Assembly: GCA_002343335.1 (NCBI GenBank)
Contig: DDSI01000110.1
Coordinates: 1-7,005, forward strand
From: Bacteriovoracaceae bacterium UBA2394
GTDB taxonomy: Bacteria > Bdellovibrionota > UBA2394
Length of the DNA stretch: 7,005 nucleotides
Direction of reading: 5' to 3'
The notes beneath the pieces were generated by a model that did not search any database, was not told the DNA's origin, and saw only the letters and a list, made by a program, of their open reading frames with translations. A program made the translations under genes and the position numbers. This document shows positions 1 through 5,679 of the stretch, piece by piece (positions within the stretch are counted from its first letter, which is position 1; each line of letters starts with the position of its first letter).

Positions 1-1
1 G

Positions 2-64
2 TTTAAAGACGATGGCAACGAAAGACCATTAAATGAGGTCATGTGTTTTCTTTCTTTTAAATAG
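2..64 (+). CDS. Possible 3' end of an upstream gene (partial)
   Basis: Twenty codons are open from the window edge to a TAG at 62-64, with mixed composition that looks coding (includes KDDGNERPLNEV). The product is not recognisable from so few residues. It could equally be a chance open frame, because 60 open bases are expected often. The other two plus-strand frames at the edge contain early stops (TAA at 4-6 in frame 1) or only a tiny ORF from the ATG at 33. Confidence 0.25.
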   Translation, partial: FKDDGNERPLNEVMCFLSFK

Positions 65-95
65 TGAGCGGGTTCAATTTCCGGCAGCGATATAA

Positions 96-236
96 AATTT
101 TCCCTCGCTGCTGTGGTCCTCAATACAAAACGCTCTTGAAATTGAAGCCTTGCGGAAAGCCGCTTTTGACGGTGGGAATCTATCCGAAGCCGAAGAAATA
201 GCAGGATCGATCTTCAATTCAAAGGATTGTTCTTAA
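96..236 (+). pseudogene. Coding-like 46-codon remnant, no ATG
   Basis: The frame opens after a TAA at 93-95 and closes at the TAA at 234-236. The C-terminal half reads like a real acidic amphipathic helix (LEIEALRKAAFDGGNLSEAEEIA), unlike random translation. No ATG lies in the frame; TTG at 150 is the only common alternative start and no ribosome site precedes it. The neighbouring frame upstream also looks coding for about 20 codons before a TGA near 137. One reading is therefore a decayed gene with a frameshift around 125-140. Family unknown; chance cannot be excluded. Confidence 0.25.
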
Positions 237-254
237 AATCGATCAAAGGGCGCT

Positions 255-641
255 TTATTGCAACTTGAGCGGGATATTGTACTCGGCAACGCCACCCTTC
301 GCGCCATTTCGCACCGCCGTCACCCGCAATTTACCCCGCTTAGAATTAAAGCTTTTTGGCAGCTCACAGGAAAATTCGTTCTTCAAAGCGTTGCATTTAA
401 GTTTCGAAATTTTTGCATCACCTTGATAACTCACCCTCACTGTTGAATTCTCAACCGTAGGATTCTTCCACTCCATATCGAGAAGATATACCTGCACTTC
501 ATGGCCGGAAATTTTCACCTCAGTGTGAAAGGCTCCCGGCATGCGAACATATCCTCCGTGCGGCCCAAGCTTATCTTCTCCATGCGCCCAAGCGAGACTC
601 GGTAGCATACAAACGAGTGTAAAAAATAATTTAATATTCAT
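255..641 (-). CDS. Periplasmic HGEDK-motif protein, probable metal-binding accessory
   Basis: A 128-residue exported protein. Residues 1-19 form a signal peptide (Lys4, hydrophobic core, AWA cleavage site), so the mature protein begins at His20. It starts with HGEDKLGPHGG, followed by a further His in AFHTEV (residue 39). This His-rich N-terminus suggests binding of a metal ion such as copper or zinc in the periplasm. The rest is predicted beta-rich, with Cys83 and Cys92 able to form a disulfide. I recall proteins with the same HGEDK...GPHGG start beside heavy-metal efflux genes in Bdellovibrio-like bacteria, but no function is established to my knowledge. The start is well supported: AAGGAGG at 646-652 lies 4 bases upstream of the ATG. 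It lies 18 bases downstream of the cation-efflux gene on the same strand, which supports a shared operon and a metal-related role. Confidence 0.8.
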   Translation of the reverse strand: MNIKLFFTLVCMLPSLAWAHGEDKLGPHGGYVRMPGAFHTEVKISGHEVQVYLLDMEWKNPTVENSTVRVSYQGDAKISKLKCNALKNEFSCELPKSFNSKRGKLRVTAVRNGAKGGVAEYNIPLKLQ

Positions 642-645
642 CCTG

Positions 646-652
646 CCTCCTT
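646..652 (-). promoter_or_regulatory. Strong Shine-Dalgarno site for the HGEDK protein
   Basis: Read on the minus strand this is AAGGAGG, a near-perfect anti-16S match, 4 bases before the ATG at 641. It is the strongest ribosome site I noticed in the window. It sits in the 18-base gap after the transporter stop codon, so the periplasmic protein may be translated more strongly than the transporter upstream of it. Confidence 0.75.
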
Positions 653-659
653 GAAGAAA

Positions 660-1307
660 TCAGCAACAAACCGATCTTCCTTGTCGTGATGTTTTCAAAA
701 TTTGAATTCCCTCACGAGCAATAAAATACACCAAAATGAGTGCGGCAAGCGAGTCCACCCACCACAGAGCAGGATACATCCAATAAATGGCGCTACCCAA
801 AAGCAAAGTAAACGAAAGCTTAATGCACGCTAACGAACATGCGGCATCATTCATAATCGCTTCACTCTGAAGGGCTCGTCCTACTTTCAATTTTGCATTC
901 CAGAGAAAGAACATAAATGTCAAACTTACGAGCGAAATAAACACGCCGGGAATAGTAGTATTGGGAGACGTTTCGGAAATGATTTGAATGACGGAACTAA
1001 ATAAAGTGATGGCCGCAAGCAGCATGAATAAAATCCCAATACCGAAGGAAGCCTTCCATTCCTTGTCGCTCCCTCCACGGAGGCGCCAAAGAATTAAAAT
1101 CGCCGATCCCACCTCAATTAAACTATCTCCGCCAAAGCCGGCCAGCGCCATAGATCCCTCATGAACACCAAGAGAAATCGCAACAATCCCCTCCAAAATA
1201 TTATAGATAATTGTAAACCACGAAAGGCGAAGCGCCGTTCGAATCAAATTCTCTGTCGTCGCAACCACTAGACTCGAACCTACACTTGCGCGCGCAGAGA
1301 GTCCCAT
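660..1307 (-). CDS. Small cation-efflux (CDF-like) transporter
   Basis: An inner-membrane protein of about 215 residues from the ATG at 1307. It resembles the short cation-diffusion-facilitator-like family that exports divalent metals. Successive hydrophobic segments cover roughly residues 28-47, 52-76, 88-112, 119-137, 156-178 and 182-198. The conserved core is the TM2-like AGFGGDSLIEV (Asp61, Glu65) and the later SEAIMNDAACS (Asp154), the positions where CDF proteins bind metal. The protein ends in CysCys, as I recall for many members of this short subfamily; the cytoplasmic CDF C-terminal domain is absent. The start is uncertain. The frame stays open to 1370, but that would run 50 bases into the divergent SRPBCC gene; ATG codons at 1322 and 1307 and a GTG near 1268 are alternatives, none with a good ribosome site. 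The periplasmic HGEDK protein follows 18 bases downstream. Confidence 0.8.
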   Translation of the reverse strand: MGLSARASVGSSLVVATTENLIRTALRLSWFTIIYNILEGIVAISLGVHEGSMALAGFGGDSLIEVGSAILILWRLRGGSDKEWKASFGIGILFMLLAAITLFSSVIQIISETSPNTTIPGVFISLVSLTFMFFLWNAKLKVGRALQSEAIMNDAACSLACIKLSFTLLLGSAIYWMYPALWWVDSLAALILVYFIAREGIQILKTSRQGRSVCC

Positions 1308-1320
1308 CAATAATTGGAAC

Positions 1321-1860
1321 ATGAAAAAAATTGGACTTAGCATTGGTTTTGGAATCGCGCTCATATTCATTGTAGTTATCGTTTATGCTGCGATGCAACC
1401 GAAGGATTACGAAGTCGTACGAGAAATTTCCATTGATGCCCCGGCGGACAAAGTCTTCCCCTACATCAACAATGCAAAGCTTATGGACTCTTGGAATCCA
1501 TGGACCAAAATAGATCCTAAATCAAAAATTGAATATTCGGGTCCAGAAGCGGGGATTGGGGCCAAGACGTCGTGGAGTGGTGGAGATCAGATGGGCACGG
1601 GCAGCGCAACGGTAGTCGAAAGCGTTTCCAATTCTTTGGTCAAAACTAAATTGGAATACACCGAGCCCTTCGAAATGACTCAAGAAGCCGTACTCACCTT
1701 GAAGCCGGAAGGGAAACAAACGATCGTCCGATGGTCGGTGGCTGGACAGAAGAATTTAATGAACTCCATCATGTGTTTGTTTATGAGCATGGACAAAATG
1801 GTGGGGGGAACATTCGAAGACGGCCTAAAGACTCTTAAGGCAATGGTGGAGAAAAAGTAA
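1321..1860 (+). CDS. Membrane-anchored SRPBCC-fold protein (polyketide cyclase/START-like)
   Basis: A 179-residue protein with one N-terminal membrane helix (residues 5-24) preceded by two Lys. A lipid- or ligand-binding SRPBCC domain of the polyketide-cyclase/dehydrase type fills residues 28-179. Visible family features are the opening strand YEVVREISIDAPADKVFPYI, the NAKLMDSWNPW segment (52-61), the glycine-rich turn GPEAGIGAKTSWSG, and the long C-terminal helix FEDGLKTLKAMVEK. Such proteins hold a hydrophobic ligand in a cavity, but the ligand is unknown. The membrane helix implies the domain is tethered to the inner membrane. The ATG at 1321 matches the usual MKKI-type beginning and gives a complete helix, although only a poor GGA precedes it. 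The gene is divergent from the cation transporter, and a methyltransferase follows 9 bases downstream. Confidence 0.85.
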   Translation: MKKIGLSIGFGIALIFIVVIVYAAMQPKDYEVVREISIDAPADKVFPYINNAKLMDSWNPWTKIDPKSKIEYSGPEAGIGAKTSWSGGDQMGTGSATVVESVSNSLVKTKLEYTEPFEMTQEAVLTLKPEGKQTIVRWSVAGQKNLMNSIMCLFMSMDKMVGGTFEDGLKTLKAMVEKK

Positions 1861-1869
1861 TCCTCTCTT

Positions 1870-2709
1870 ATGGCTGAAACAGAATATGTCCTAGGCACCG
1901 GTGAGGATGAACTTTACCGACTAAAGGTTCAGCATGAAGTTTGGGCAGATTTTGCGATCGCCTCTTGGAAGCGCGCGGGTATTCAAGCAGGCTCGCACGT
2001 TCTCGATGTGGGATCAGGTCCTGGGCATGCTTCTTTTGATTTGGCCGAACTCGTCACTGAGAAGGGACGCGTCTGCGCCGTCGACGAATCAGAACCTTTC
2101 GTGGCGTATGTGAATGATCAAGCTACGCGTCGAAAGGTTCCCCAGCTGCGCGCTCAAATTGCGGACGCTCAAAGTTTAGGAACGACTTTTCAACAGGGAG
2201 AAAGGTTCGATGCGATTTACACGCGCTGGGTACTTTGCTGGCTCACCAAACCAGAGGCAGCACTCGCTGGCATGCGTGCACTTTTAAAACCGAATGGAAA
2301 ACTCATCATTCACGATTATTTCAATTGGAAATCCATGACGATGGCTCCGCGATCTGCCGCGATTGAAAAAATGGTTTTAGCCGCTGTGTCTTCATTTGAA
2401 GATCGCGGAGGCAATGTGGATTTTGTCGGCCAACTTCCAGCGATGCTCAAAAATTGCGGTCTTAAGATTTCTCATTTTGATGTGCATGTGAAAGTCCCGC
2501 GCGGTGGAAATGTTGATCCAGACATTGCCTGGCCCCTCACGTGGTGGAGGCTCTACGGTCCTAAACTCGTGGCCCTCGGAAAGCTCTCCCCGGAAGACTA
2601 TGCCAAAGCCGCTGCAGACCTGGACAGACTGGAATTAGACGACGATAGGTTCTTCTATTGCCCTCCTGTATTTGAAGTGGTTGCAGAGTTAAATTCAAAA
2701 TCGGCCTGA
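1870..2709 (+). CDS. Class I SAM-dependent methyltransferase
   Basis: A 279-residue cytoplasmic enzyme that transfers a methyl group from S-adenosylmethionine to an unknown small-molecule or lipid-like acceptor. Motif I is VLDVGSGPG (residues 44-52). Asp72 in AVDES ends strand 2, where the SAM ribose is bound. ADAQ (98-101) corresponds to the adenine-contacting loop, FDAIYTRWVLCWL (113-125) to motif II, and LLKPNGKLIIHDY (138-150) to motif III. The fold is a Methyltransf_25/UbiE-like Rossmann core plus a C-terminal extension of about 120 residues that probably covers the substrate. The ATG at 1870 lies 9 bases after the SRPBCC stop, with a GGAG about 18 bases away inside that gene, so translation may be coupled. 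The substrate cannot be deduced. Its TGA stop directly abuts the stop of the convergent beta-barrel gene. Confidence 0.87.
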   Translation: MAETEYVLGTGEDELYRLKVQHEVWADFAIASWKRAGIQAGSHVLDVGSGPGHASFDLAELVTEKGRVCAVDESEPFVAYVNDQATRRKVPQLRAQIADAQSLGTTFQQGERFDAIYTRWVLCWLTKPEAALAGMRALLKPNGKLIIHDYFNWKSMTMAPRSAAIEKMVLAAVSSFEDRGGNVDFVGQLPAMLKNCGLKISHFDVHVKVPRGGNVDPDIAWPLTWWRLYGPKLVALGKLSPEDYAKAAADLDRLELDDDRFFYCPPVFEVVAELNSKSA

Positions 2710-3261
2710 TTAAAACACGAAACTCGGTCCAAGACTCAAAGCCATGTCAGAATTGAAATCGCTACCTTGAGTGTTCTTCAAGACGTAAAAATAATTTTTC
2801 AAATCGAAATGAACCCACATCCATTCGATGGGCAGATGAATGTTCAGGCCGCCACCAATGAAGCCGGTCCATTCCCTCGCCGCCTTTCCAAGCCAGAGAT
2901 ACCCAACGCCGATGGACGTGTAAAAATCTGCCGGTATATCGACGCCCAAAGTGGCGGGAACATTCCAATAGAAAGCTCCATCTAAAATGTACATTTTATT
3001 GTCAGGCTGCAGACCCAACCCATTGGTGCGATCTACCGCCATTCGACCCGCGTAAAAATCTACGCCCAACCAAAACTCTCTATTGATATGCCAATTCACC
3101 GTAGCCACGCCCAAAGTCGTCGTTCGGAGGGCGTCTCCATTATAAAAACTCGCCAAAGGCGCAATCTCAAAGGTTTTGGAAGAGGAAGTCTCGGCTTTTA
3201 AGCTGAGCAAAGAGGACGAGATGAAAATAGCGCAGAGTGTAACTATTAGCCGCATAGCCAT
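2710..3261 (-). CDS. Small outer-membrane beta-barrel protein
   Basis: From the ATG at 3261 this is a 183-residue exported protein. Residues 1-23 are a signal peptide (Arg4, hydrophobic core, LKA before Glu24). The mature part alternates polar and aromatic residues in beta-strand fashion (NREFWLGVDFYAG, DFYTSIGVGYLWLG, EWMWVHFDLKNYFYV) and ends SLGPSFVF. A terminal Phe is the classic signal for the BAM outer-membrane insertion machinery. It resembles the small outer-membrane beta-barrel domain family found in myxobacteria and relatives (TIGR04565-like, from memory). The frame stays open to 3393, but the extra 44 residues lie over the thioesterase gene and lack export character. GGAGG at 3273-3277, 11 bases before the ATG, supports the start at 3261. 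It follows the thioesterase gene by 32 bases on the same strand. Function beyond the envelope location is unknown. Confidence 0.8.
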   Translation of the reverse strand: MAMRLIVTLCAIFISSSLLSLKAETSSSKTFEIAPLASFYNGDALRTTTLGVATVNWHINREFWLGVDFYAGRMAVDRTNGLGLQPDNKMYILDGAFYWNVPATLGVDIPADFYTSIGVGYLWLGKAAREWTGFIGGGLNIHLPIEWMWVHFDLKNYFYVLKNTQGSDFNSDMALSLGPSFVF

Positions 3262-3272
3262 GAATCCCACAG

Positions 3273-3277
3273 CCTCC
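3273..3277 (-). promoter_or_regulatory. Shine-Dalgarno site fixing the start of the beta-barrel gene
   Basis: On the minus strand this reads GGAGG, 11 bases upstream of the ATG at 3261. It lies between the thioesterase stop (3294) and the signal-peptide Met, which argues for the short form of the beta-barrel protein over the 227-residue open frame. Confidence 0.55.
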
Positions 3278-3293
3278 GGCAATTGTCTTGTAG

Positions 3294-3833
3294 CTAAAGT
3301 CGCAATAGCTCGTCGATTCGATTGTAATCGTCCGTCGAACCTCGAAAATTTTGGCAGAAACTCCGAAGCTCCGCCGAATCCTCTACCTTCCAATGGAATC
3401 TTTGCAAGAGTGTTGCGGGAGGCAACGTCTCTCTGCCTGATTTGATCACGGAATTTAGAAATGCCAGCGCTATGGTCTTCCCCTTCGAGTGAATTCCTTG
3501 AATTACATAAATATTCTGATCATCCCAAGAAAGTATTCGCGTCGTGACAGAAAAATTTTGAAACCGACGTAGAGGTCTTCGAAAATCAATGTGTAAACCT
3601 CGCATGGGCACGAATAATTTTTCTCGGATAGACGGCCAAAAGAATCCTCCACGCAACATGAGATCGATTCGGCCGAGCTCGAAATACTGAAGATAAGTAG
3701 CATTGTTGACGAACGTCAAATCCGCCTCATTCATCCATACGCGAAGTTCTATTCTTGCAATGGAATGAGCGCTGCTCGGTTTATTCTTAATGAGTGAGTG
3801 GAGGATGATTGAAAGAGCTCGAAGGTAGAACAT
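3294..3833 (-). CDS. THEM6-like hotdog-fold thioesterase family protein
   Basis: A protein of 179 residues from the ATG at 3833, related to the 4HBT/THEM6 hotdog family, whose known members hydrolyse acyl-CoA or acyl-carrier thioesters. The family pattern is clear: RVWMNEADLTFVNNATYLQYFELGRIDLMLRGG (31-63) includes the central helix, and ILSWDDQNIYVIQG (100-113) matches the GWDD...Y strand typical of THEM6 relatives. The His that usually precedes the Asn-Asn pair is Phe41 here, so catalysis is uncertain. The N-terminal hydrophobic stretch (MFYLRALSIILHSL) resembles the membrane-associated start of THEM6 proteins. The frame extends to an ATG at 3932, but the extra 33 residues look non-conserved, and neither start has a clear ribosome site. 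The beta-barrel gene follows after 32 bases. Confidence 0.75.
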   Translation of the reverse strand: MFYLRALSIILHSLIKNKPSSAHSIARIELRVWMNEADLTFVNNATYLQYFELGRIDLMLRGGFFWPSIREKLFVPMRGLHIDFRRPLRRFQNFSVTTRILSWDDQNIYVIQGIHSKGKTIALAFLNSVIKSGRETLPPATLLQRFHWKVEDSAELRSFCQNFRGSTDDYNRIDELLRL

Positions 3834-3925
3834 TGATTTTATACTAGCTAAACTAAAGTGCTGCGGCGCCAAGTAACTTTTGTTGGCATTGGAAACTCTC
3901 GCATCCATAGATACTCTAAATAGAA

Positions 3926-3947
3926 GTTCCATTGAGAGGGTTCCATT
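3926..3947. repeat. 8-bp direct repeat upstream of the propeller gene
   Basis: GTTCCATT occurs at 3926-3933 and again at 3940-3947, starts 14 bases apart, in the divergent region between the thioesterase and the secreted propeller protein. TTGAGA (3932-3937) with TATACG (3954-3959) at 16 bases spacing is a weak promoter candidate overlapping the repeats. If used, it would start transcription around 3966, beyond the G-rich stretch at 3959-3963 that is the only ribosome-site candidate. Evidence for regulation is weak. Confidence 0.25.
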
Positions 3948-3973
3948 AATCGATATACGGGGGTTTTAAATAA

Positions 3974-5422
3974 ATGAAGCTTCTCTGCCATAAGCGTGTA
4001 GCTCTTGGATGTGCCGCAGCAATTTTAGGAATTTCACTTTCCTCACTTTCAAATGCGGGAACCCGATTGAGTGGAACCGTTAGGTCTGACAATCGCCTTT
4101 GCAGTAATCTTGAAACTCTAGACCGACCCCTTGTTTTTAATCGAAACGGAGTCGCCTATGGGATCTCTACGTCGTCGGATGATAACCATCGAGTAGCGGG
4201 CGAGGGTCGATACTTCTTTTTTGTTTCGCAAAACTCCGCTCGCAATGCGAACAATCAGTTTATTCCAATCATACCTTCGCTCCCCACCTCCGAATGGGGT
4301 CTTTTTCGAAGAGACTTAGAGACCGGTGAGTTTCTCCTTGCCGACAAAACGTTAGACAATCACTCGATTGGATCTAACCCTTCCTCAGTTACGGAAAATG
4401 GGGATCGAGTTTATTTTTACAGTTATTCCGATAAGCTCGTTGCAGGTGACACGAATGGTGAATCGGATATTTTCGAGAAAAATTTTGCTACGGGCGAGTT
4501 GCGAAGGATAAACGTTAGCCCAGACGGCTCGCAGGTTACGAACGGATACCCCGGCTCCTTTGGTCCCGTTGTTTCTGGCAACGGGCGCTTCGTCGCCTTT
4601 GAAGCGCCAAAGGCAAAGCAAATTGTTCCAAGCTTCGTCTTTCCAAATTCTGGGAATGTTGCTGGCGGACTAGTCATGATTGACCAATCAAATAATCAAC
4701 GCTTTTATCTTTCATATGCTCCAAATGGCGCGCCGTTAGGTGGATGGTCGAGCTCCATCGCTTTGAGCATTCCAGATAGCGGGGATTTAGTGGCATTTTC
4801 ATGGTTGGACGCGAATCGCCAACCTGCACCAGGACGATGGGCCTCTACCGTTTTCATGAGAGATGTTTCAAATCAAATTACAATTCAGATTGCCCCTCCT
4901 GTAACACAGACAAATTCGAACGTGAACGCTACCAACCCTAGAATTTCCGCCAATGCAAAAGTAATGCTATGGTTAGAAGCCGAATACTCATCGAGCGGAA
5001 CCCTCGGTGCCGCAAAATTGAAACTTTTTGATTTAGTAGGAAGAGCTCCAATACCCGTTCCCTCTTCGCTAGCTAACGCTGAAGTCTCTTATCCACAAAT
5101 CAGCGCGGATGGAAATGTGATTACCTTCGTGACTAACTCGCGCCTAAACTCGAACGATACGGACAATCTTTACCAAGCTTATACTTGGAATCGATCGCAG
5201 CAATCCTTTAAACGCCTAGGAATTGACGGCTTGGCTGTAACCCCTGCCCTAGGTTCTACAAACTGGCCCTATGCAGATCGGACGGGAAGCGCGACTAGTT
5301 TCTACGGTTTCGCGCAATCCTACACTCCAGGATTTTTCGGAGACCTCTTTGTTCTTAGGACGAAGAAGAATTGCAATAAATTGGAAATGATTACCTCGAC
5401 ACCGCCGACTTCCGCTGAGTAA
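3974..5422 (+). CDS. Secreted TolB/WD40-like beta-propeller protein, function unknown
   Basis: A 482-residue exported protein. Residues 1-28 are a signal peptide (Lys2/Lys7/Arg8, hydrophobic core, SNA before Gly29). The mature part shows repeated propeller-blade patterns of the PD40/TolB-like kind. Examples are GRYFFFVSQ (78-85), GDRVYFYSYSDKLVAGDTNGESDIFEKNFATGELRRI (143-179), GRFVAFEA (204-211), GDLVAFSWLDA (270-280) and the ISADGNVITFVTNSRLNSNDTDNLYQA block (376-402). The GDTNGESDIFEKN and NDTDNLYQA segments follow the common bacterial form with Asp-rich turns that may bind calcium. At least five blades are visible; Cys43 and Cys467 near the two ends could lock the ring. Such proteins are usually periplasmic or extracellular interaction modules; nothing here indicates an enzyme. 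The ATG is preceded by GGGGG at 3959-3963. Translation ends with tandem TAA stops (5420-5425). It stands alone, 74 bases from the next gene. Confidence 0.75.
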   Translation: MKLLCHKRVALGCAAAILGISLSSLSNAGTRLSGTVRSDNRLCSNLETLDRPLVFNRNGVAYGISTSSDDNHRVAGEGRYFFFVSQNSARNANNQFIPIIPSLPTSEWGLFRRDLETGEFLLADKTLDNHSIGSNPSSVTENGDRVYFYSYSDKLVAGDTNGESDIFEKNFATGELRRINVSPDGSQVTNGYPGSFGPVVSGNGRFVAFEAPKAKQIVPSFVFPNSGNVAGGLVMIDQSNNQRFYLSYAPNGAPLGGWSSSIALSIPDSGDLVAFSWLDANRQPAPGRWASTVFMRDVSNQITIQIAPPVTQTNSNVNATNPRISANAKVMLWLEAEYSSSGTLGAAKLKLFDLVGRAPIPVPSSLANAEVSYPQISADGNVITFVTNSRLNSNDTDNLYQAYTWNRSQQSFKRLGIDGLAVTPALGSTNWPYADRTGSATSFYGFAQSYTPGFFGDLFVLRTKKNCNKLEMITSTPPTSAE

Positions 5423-5434
5423 TAAGGGGTTCAA

Positions 5435-5489
5435 TCGCTCCCCTCTAAGCCATTGAGTTCATTTGGCTTCGTCGCTACTTTAGGAGCGA
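5435..5489 (+). promoter_or_regulatory. Nested inverted repeat enclosing the ribosome site of the nucleotidyltransferase
   Basis: TCGCTCC (5435-5441) is complementary to GGAGCGA (5483-5489). Inside it AAGCCA (5447-5452) pairs with TGGCTT (5464-5469). The right arm of the outer stem contains the AGGAG ribosome site (5482-5486) for the ATG at 5497, so folding would hide it. A competing 5-bp stem, AGGGG (5425-5429) with CCCCT (5440-5444), shares bases with the outer left arm. No T-run follows either stem, so an intrinsic terminator for the propeller gene is unlikely. The long loop makes the outer stem marginal. Confidence 0.3.
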
Positions 5490-5496
5490 GAGTCGG

Positions 5497-5679
5497 ATGC
5501 AGAGGGAATTTAATCTTATCGTTGAGAGTCTCAAAGGCGAGCCCTCGTTGGGGTTAGGTGATCCCAGTTTGGATGTGCCGCTCACGATTCAGATCGCCAA
5601 GCGACATCGCGTGCTCACTCATTTCTATCGCTACTTGACTCAGCATGCCCCCCCATTCGCTGTCGGCAGAATTTCATGA
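5497..5679 (+). pseudogene. N-terminal fragment of the nucleotidyltransferase, frameshifted at a C7 run
   Basis: Sixty codons from the ATG at 5497, supported by AGGAG at 5482-5486. The segment IQIAKRHRVLTHFYRYLTQ (residues 32-49) matches the N-terminal helical region of NTP_transf_5 proteins, which typically have an ARRHRV...LYRAL-like stretch just before the catalytic core. After the C run at 5648-5654 the frame yields only PFAVGRIS and a TGA. In the +1 frame the protein continues naturally (SLSAEFHEEIVKHQRHSLELQ). Removing one C gives a single 376-residue protein from 5497 to 6628. So this is not an independent small gene but the front part of the next entry, cut off by a homopolymer frameshift. 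Confidence 0.75.

Larger units (their letters stand above)
1..254. other. Gene-poor left edge with short coding-like fragments
   Basis: No complete gene is visible here. Reading from base 2 there is an open frame that ends at a TAG at 62-64 (20 residues, ending NEVMCFLSFK); it could be the last codons of a plus-strand gene that begins outside the window. A second open stretch in another frame runs from about 96 to the TAA at 234-236. The palindrome ATCGATC occurs twice (within 205-212 and at 238-244) and could pair, but no T-run follows, so I do not call a terminator for the minus-strand unit that ends at 255. Confidence 0.5.

Noticed and set aside
205..244. Terminator for the minus-strand metal operon
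   Set aside because: The repeated ATCGATC palindrome can pair but is AT-rich, separated by a long loop and lacks a T-run on the minus strand.
3262..3393. 44-residue N-terminal extension of the beta-barrel protein
   Set aside because: It lies in another frame over the thioesterase 3' end, would place the signal peptide internally, and a GGAGG site sits just before the shorter start at 3261.
3176..3445. 89-codon plus-strand open frame across the two minus-strand genes
   Set aside because: It spans the thioesterase/beta-barrel junction in antisense; its product has no domain character, while the minus-strand genes have clear family features.
3834..3932. 33-residue N-terminal extension of the thioesterase
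   Set aside because: THEM6-like proteins begin close to the hydrophobic MFYLRAL-type stretch; the extension has no ribosome site and overlaps the likely divergent regulatory region. Kept only as an alternative start.
4385..4677. Two overlapping antisense open frames inside the propeller gene
   Set aside because: They are shadows of a strongly supported secreted protein, with no ribosome site and no recognisable domain.
5425..5444. Intrinsic terminator after the propeller gene
   Set aside because: The AGGGG/CCCCT stem is only 5 bp with a 10-base loop and is followed by CTAAGCC rather than a T-run.
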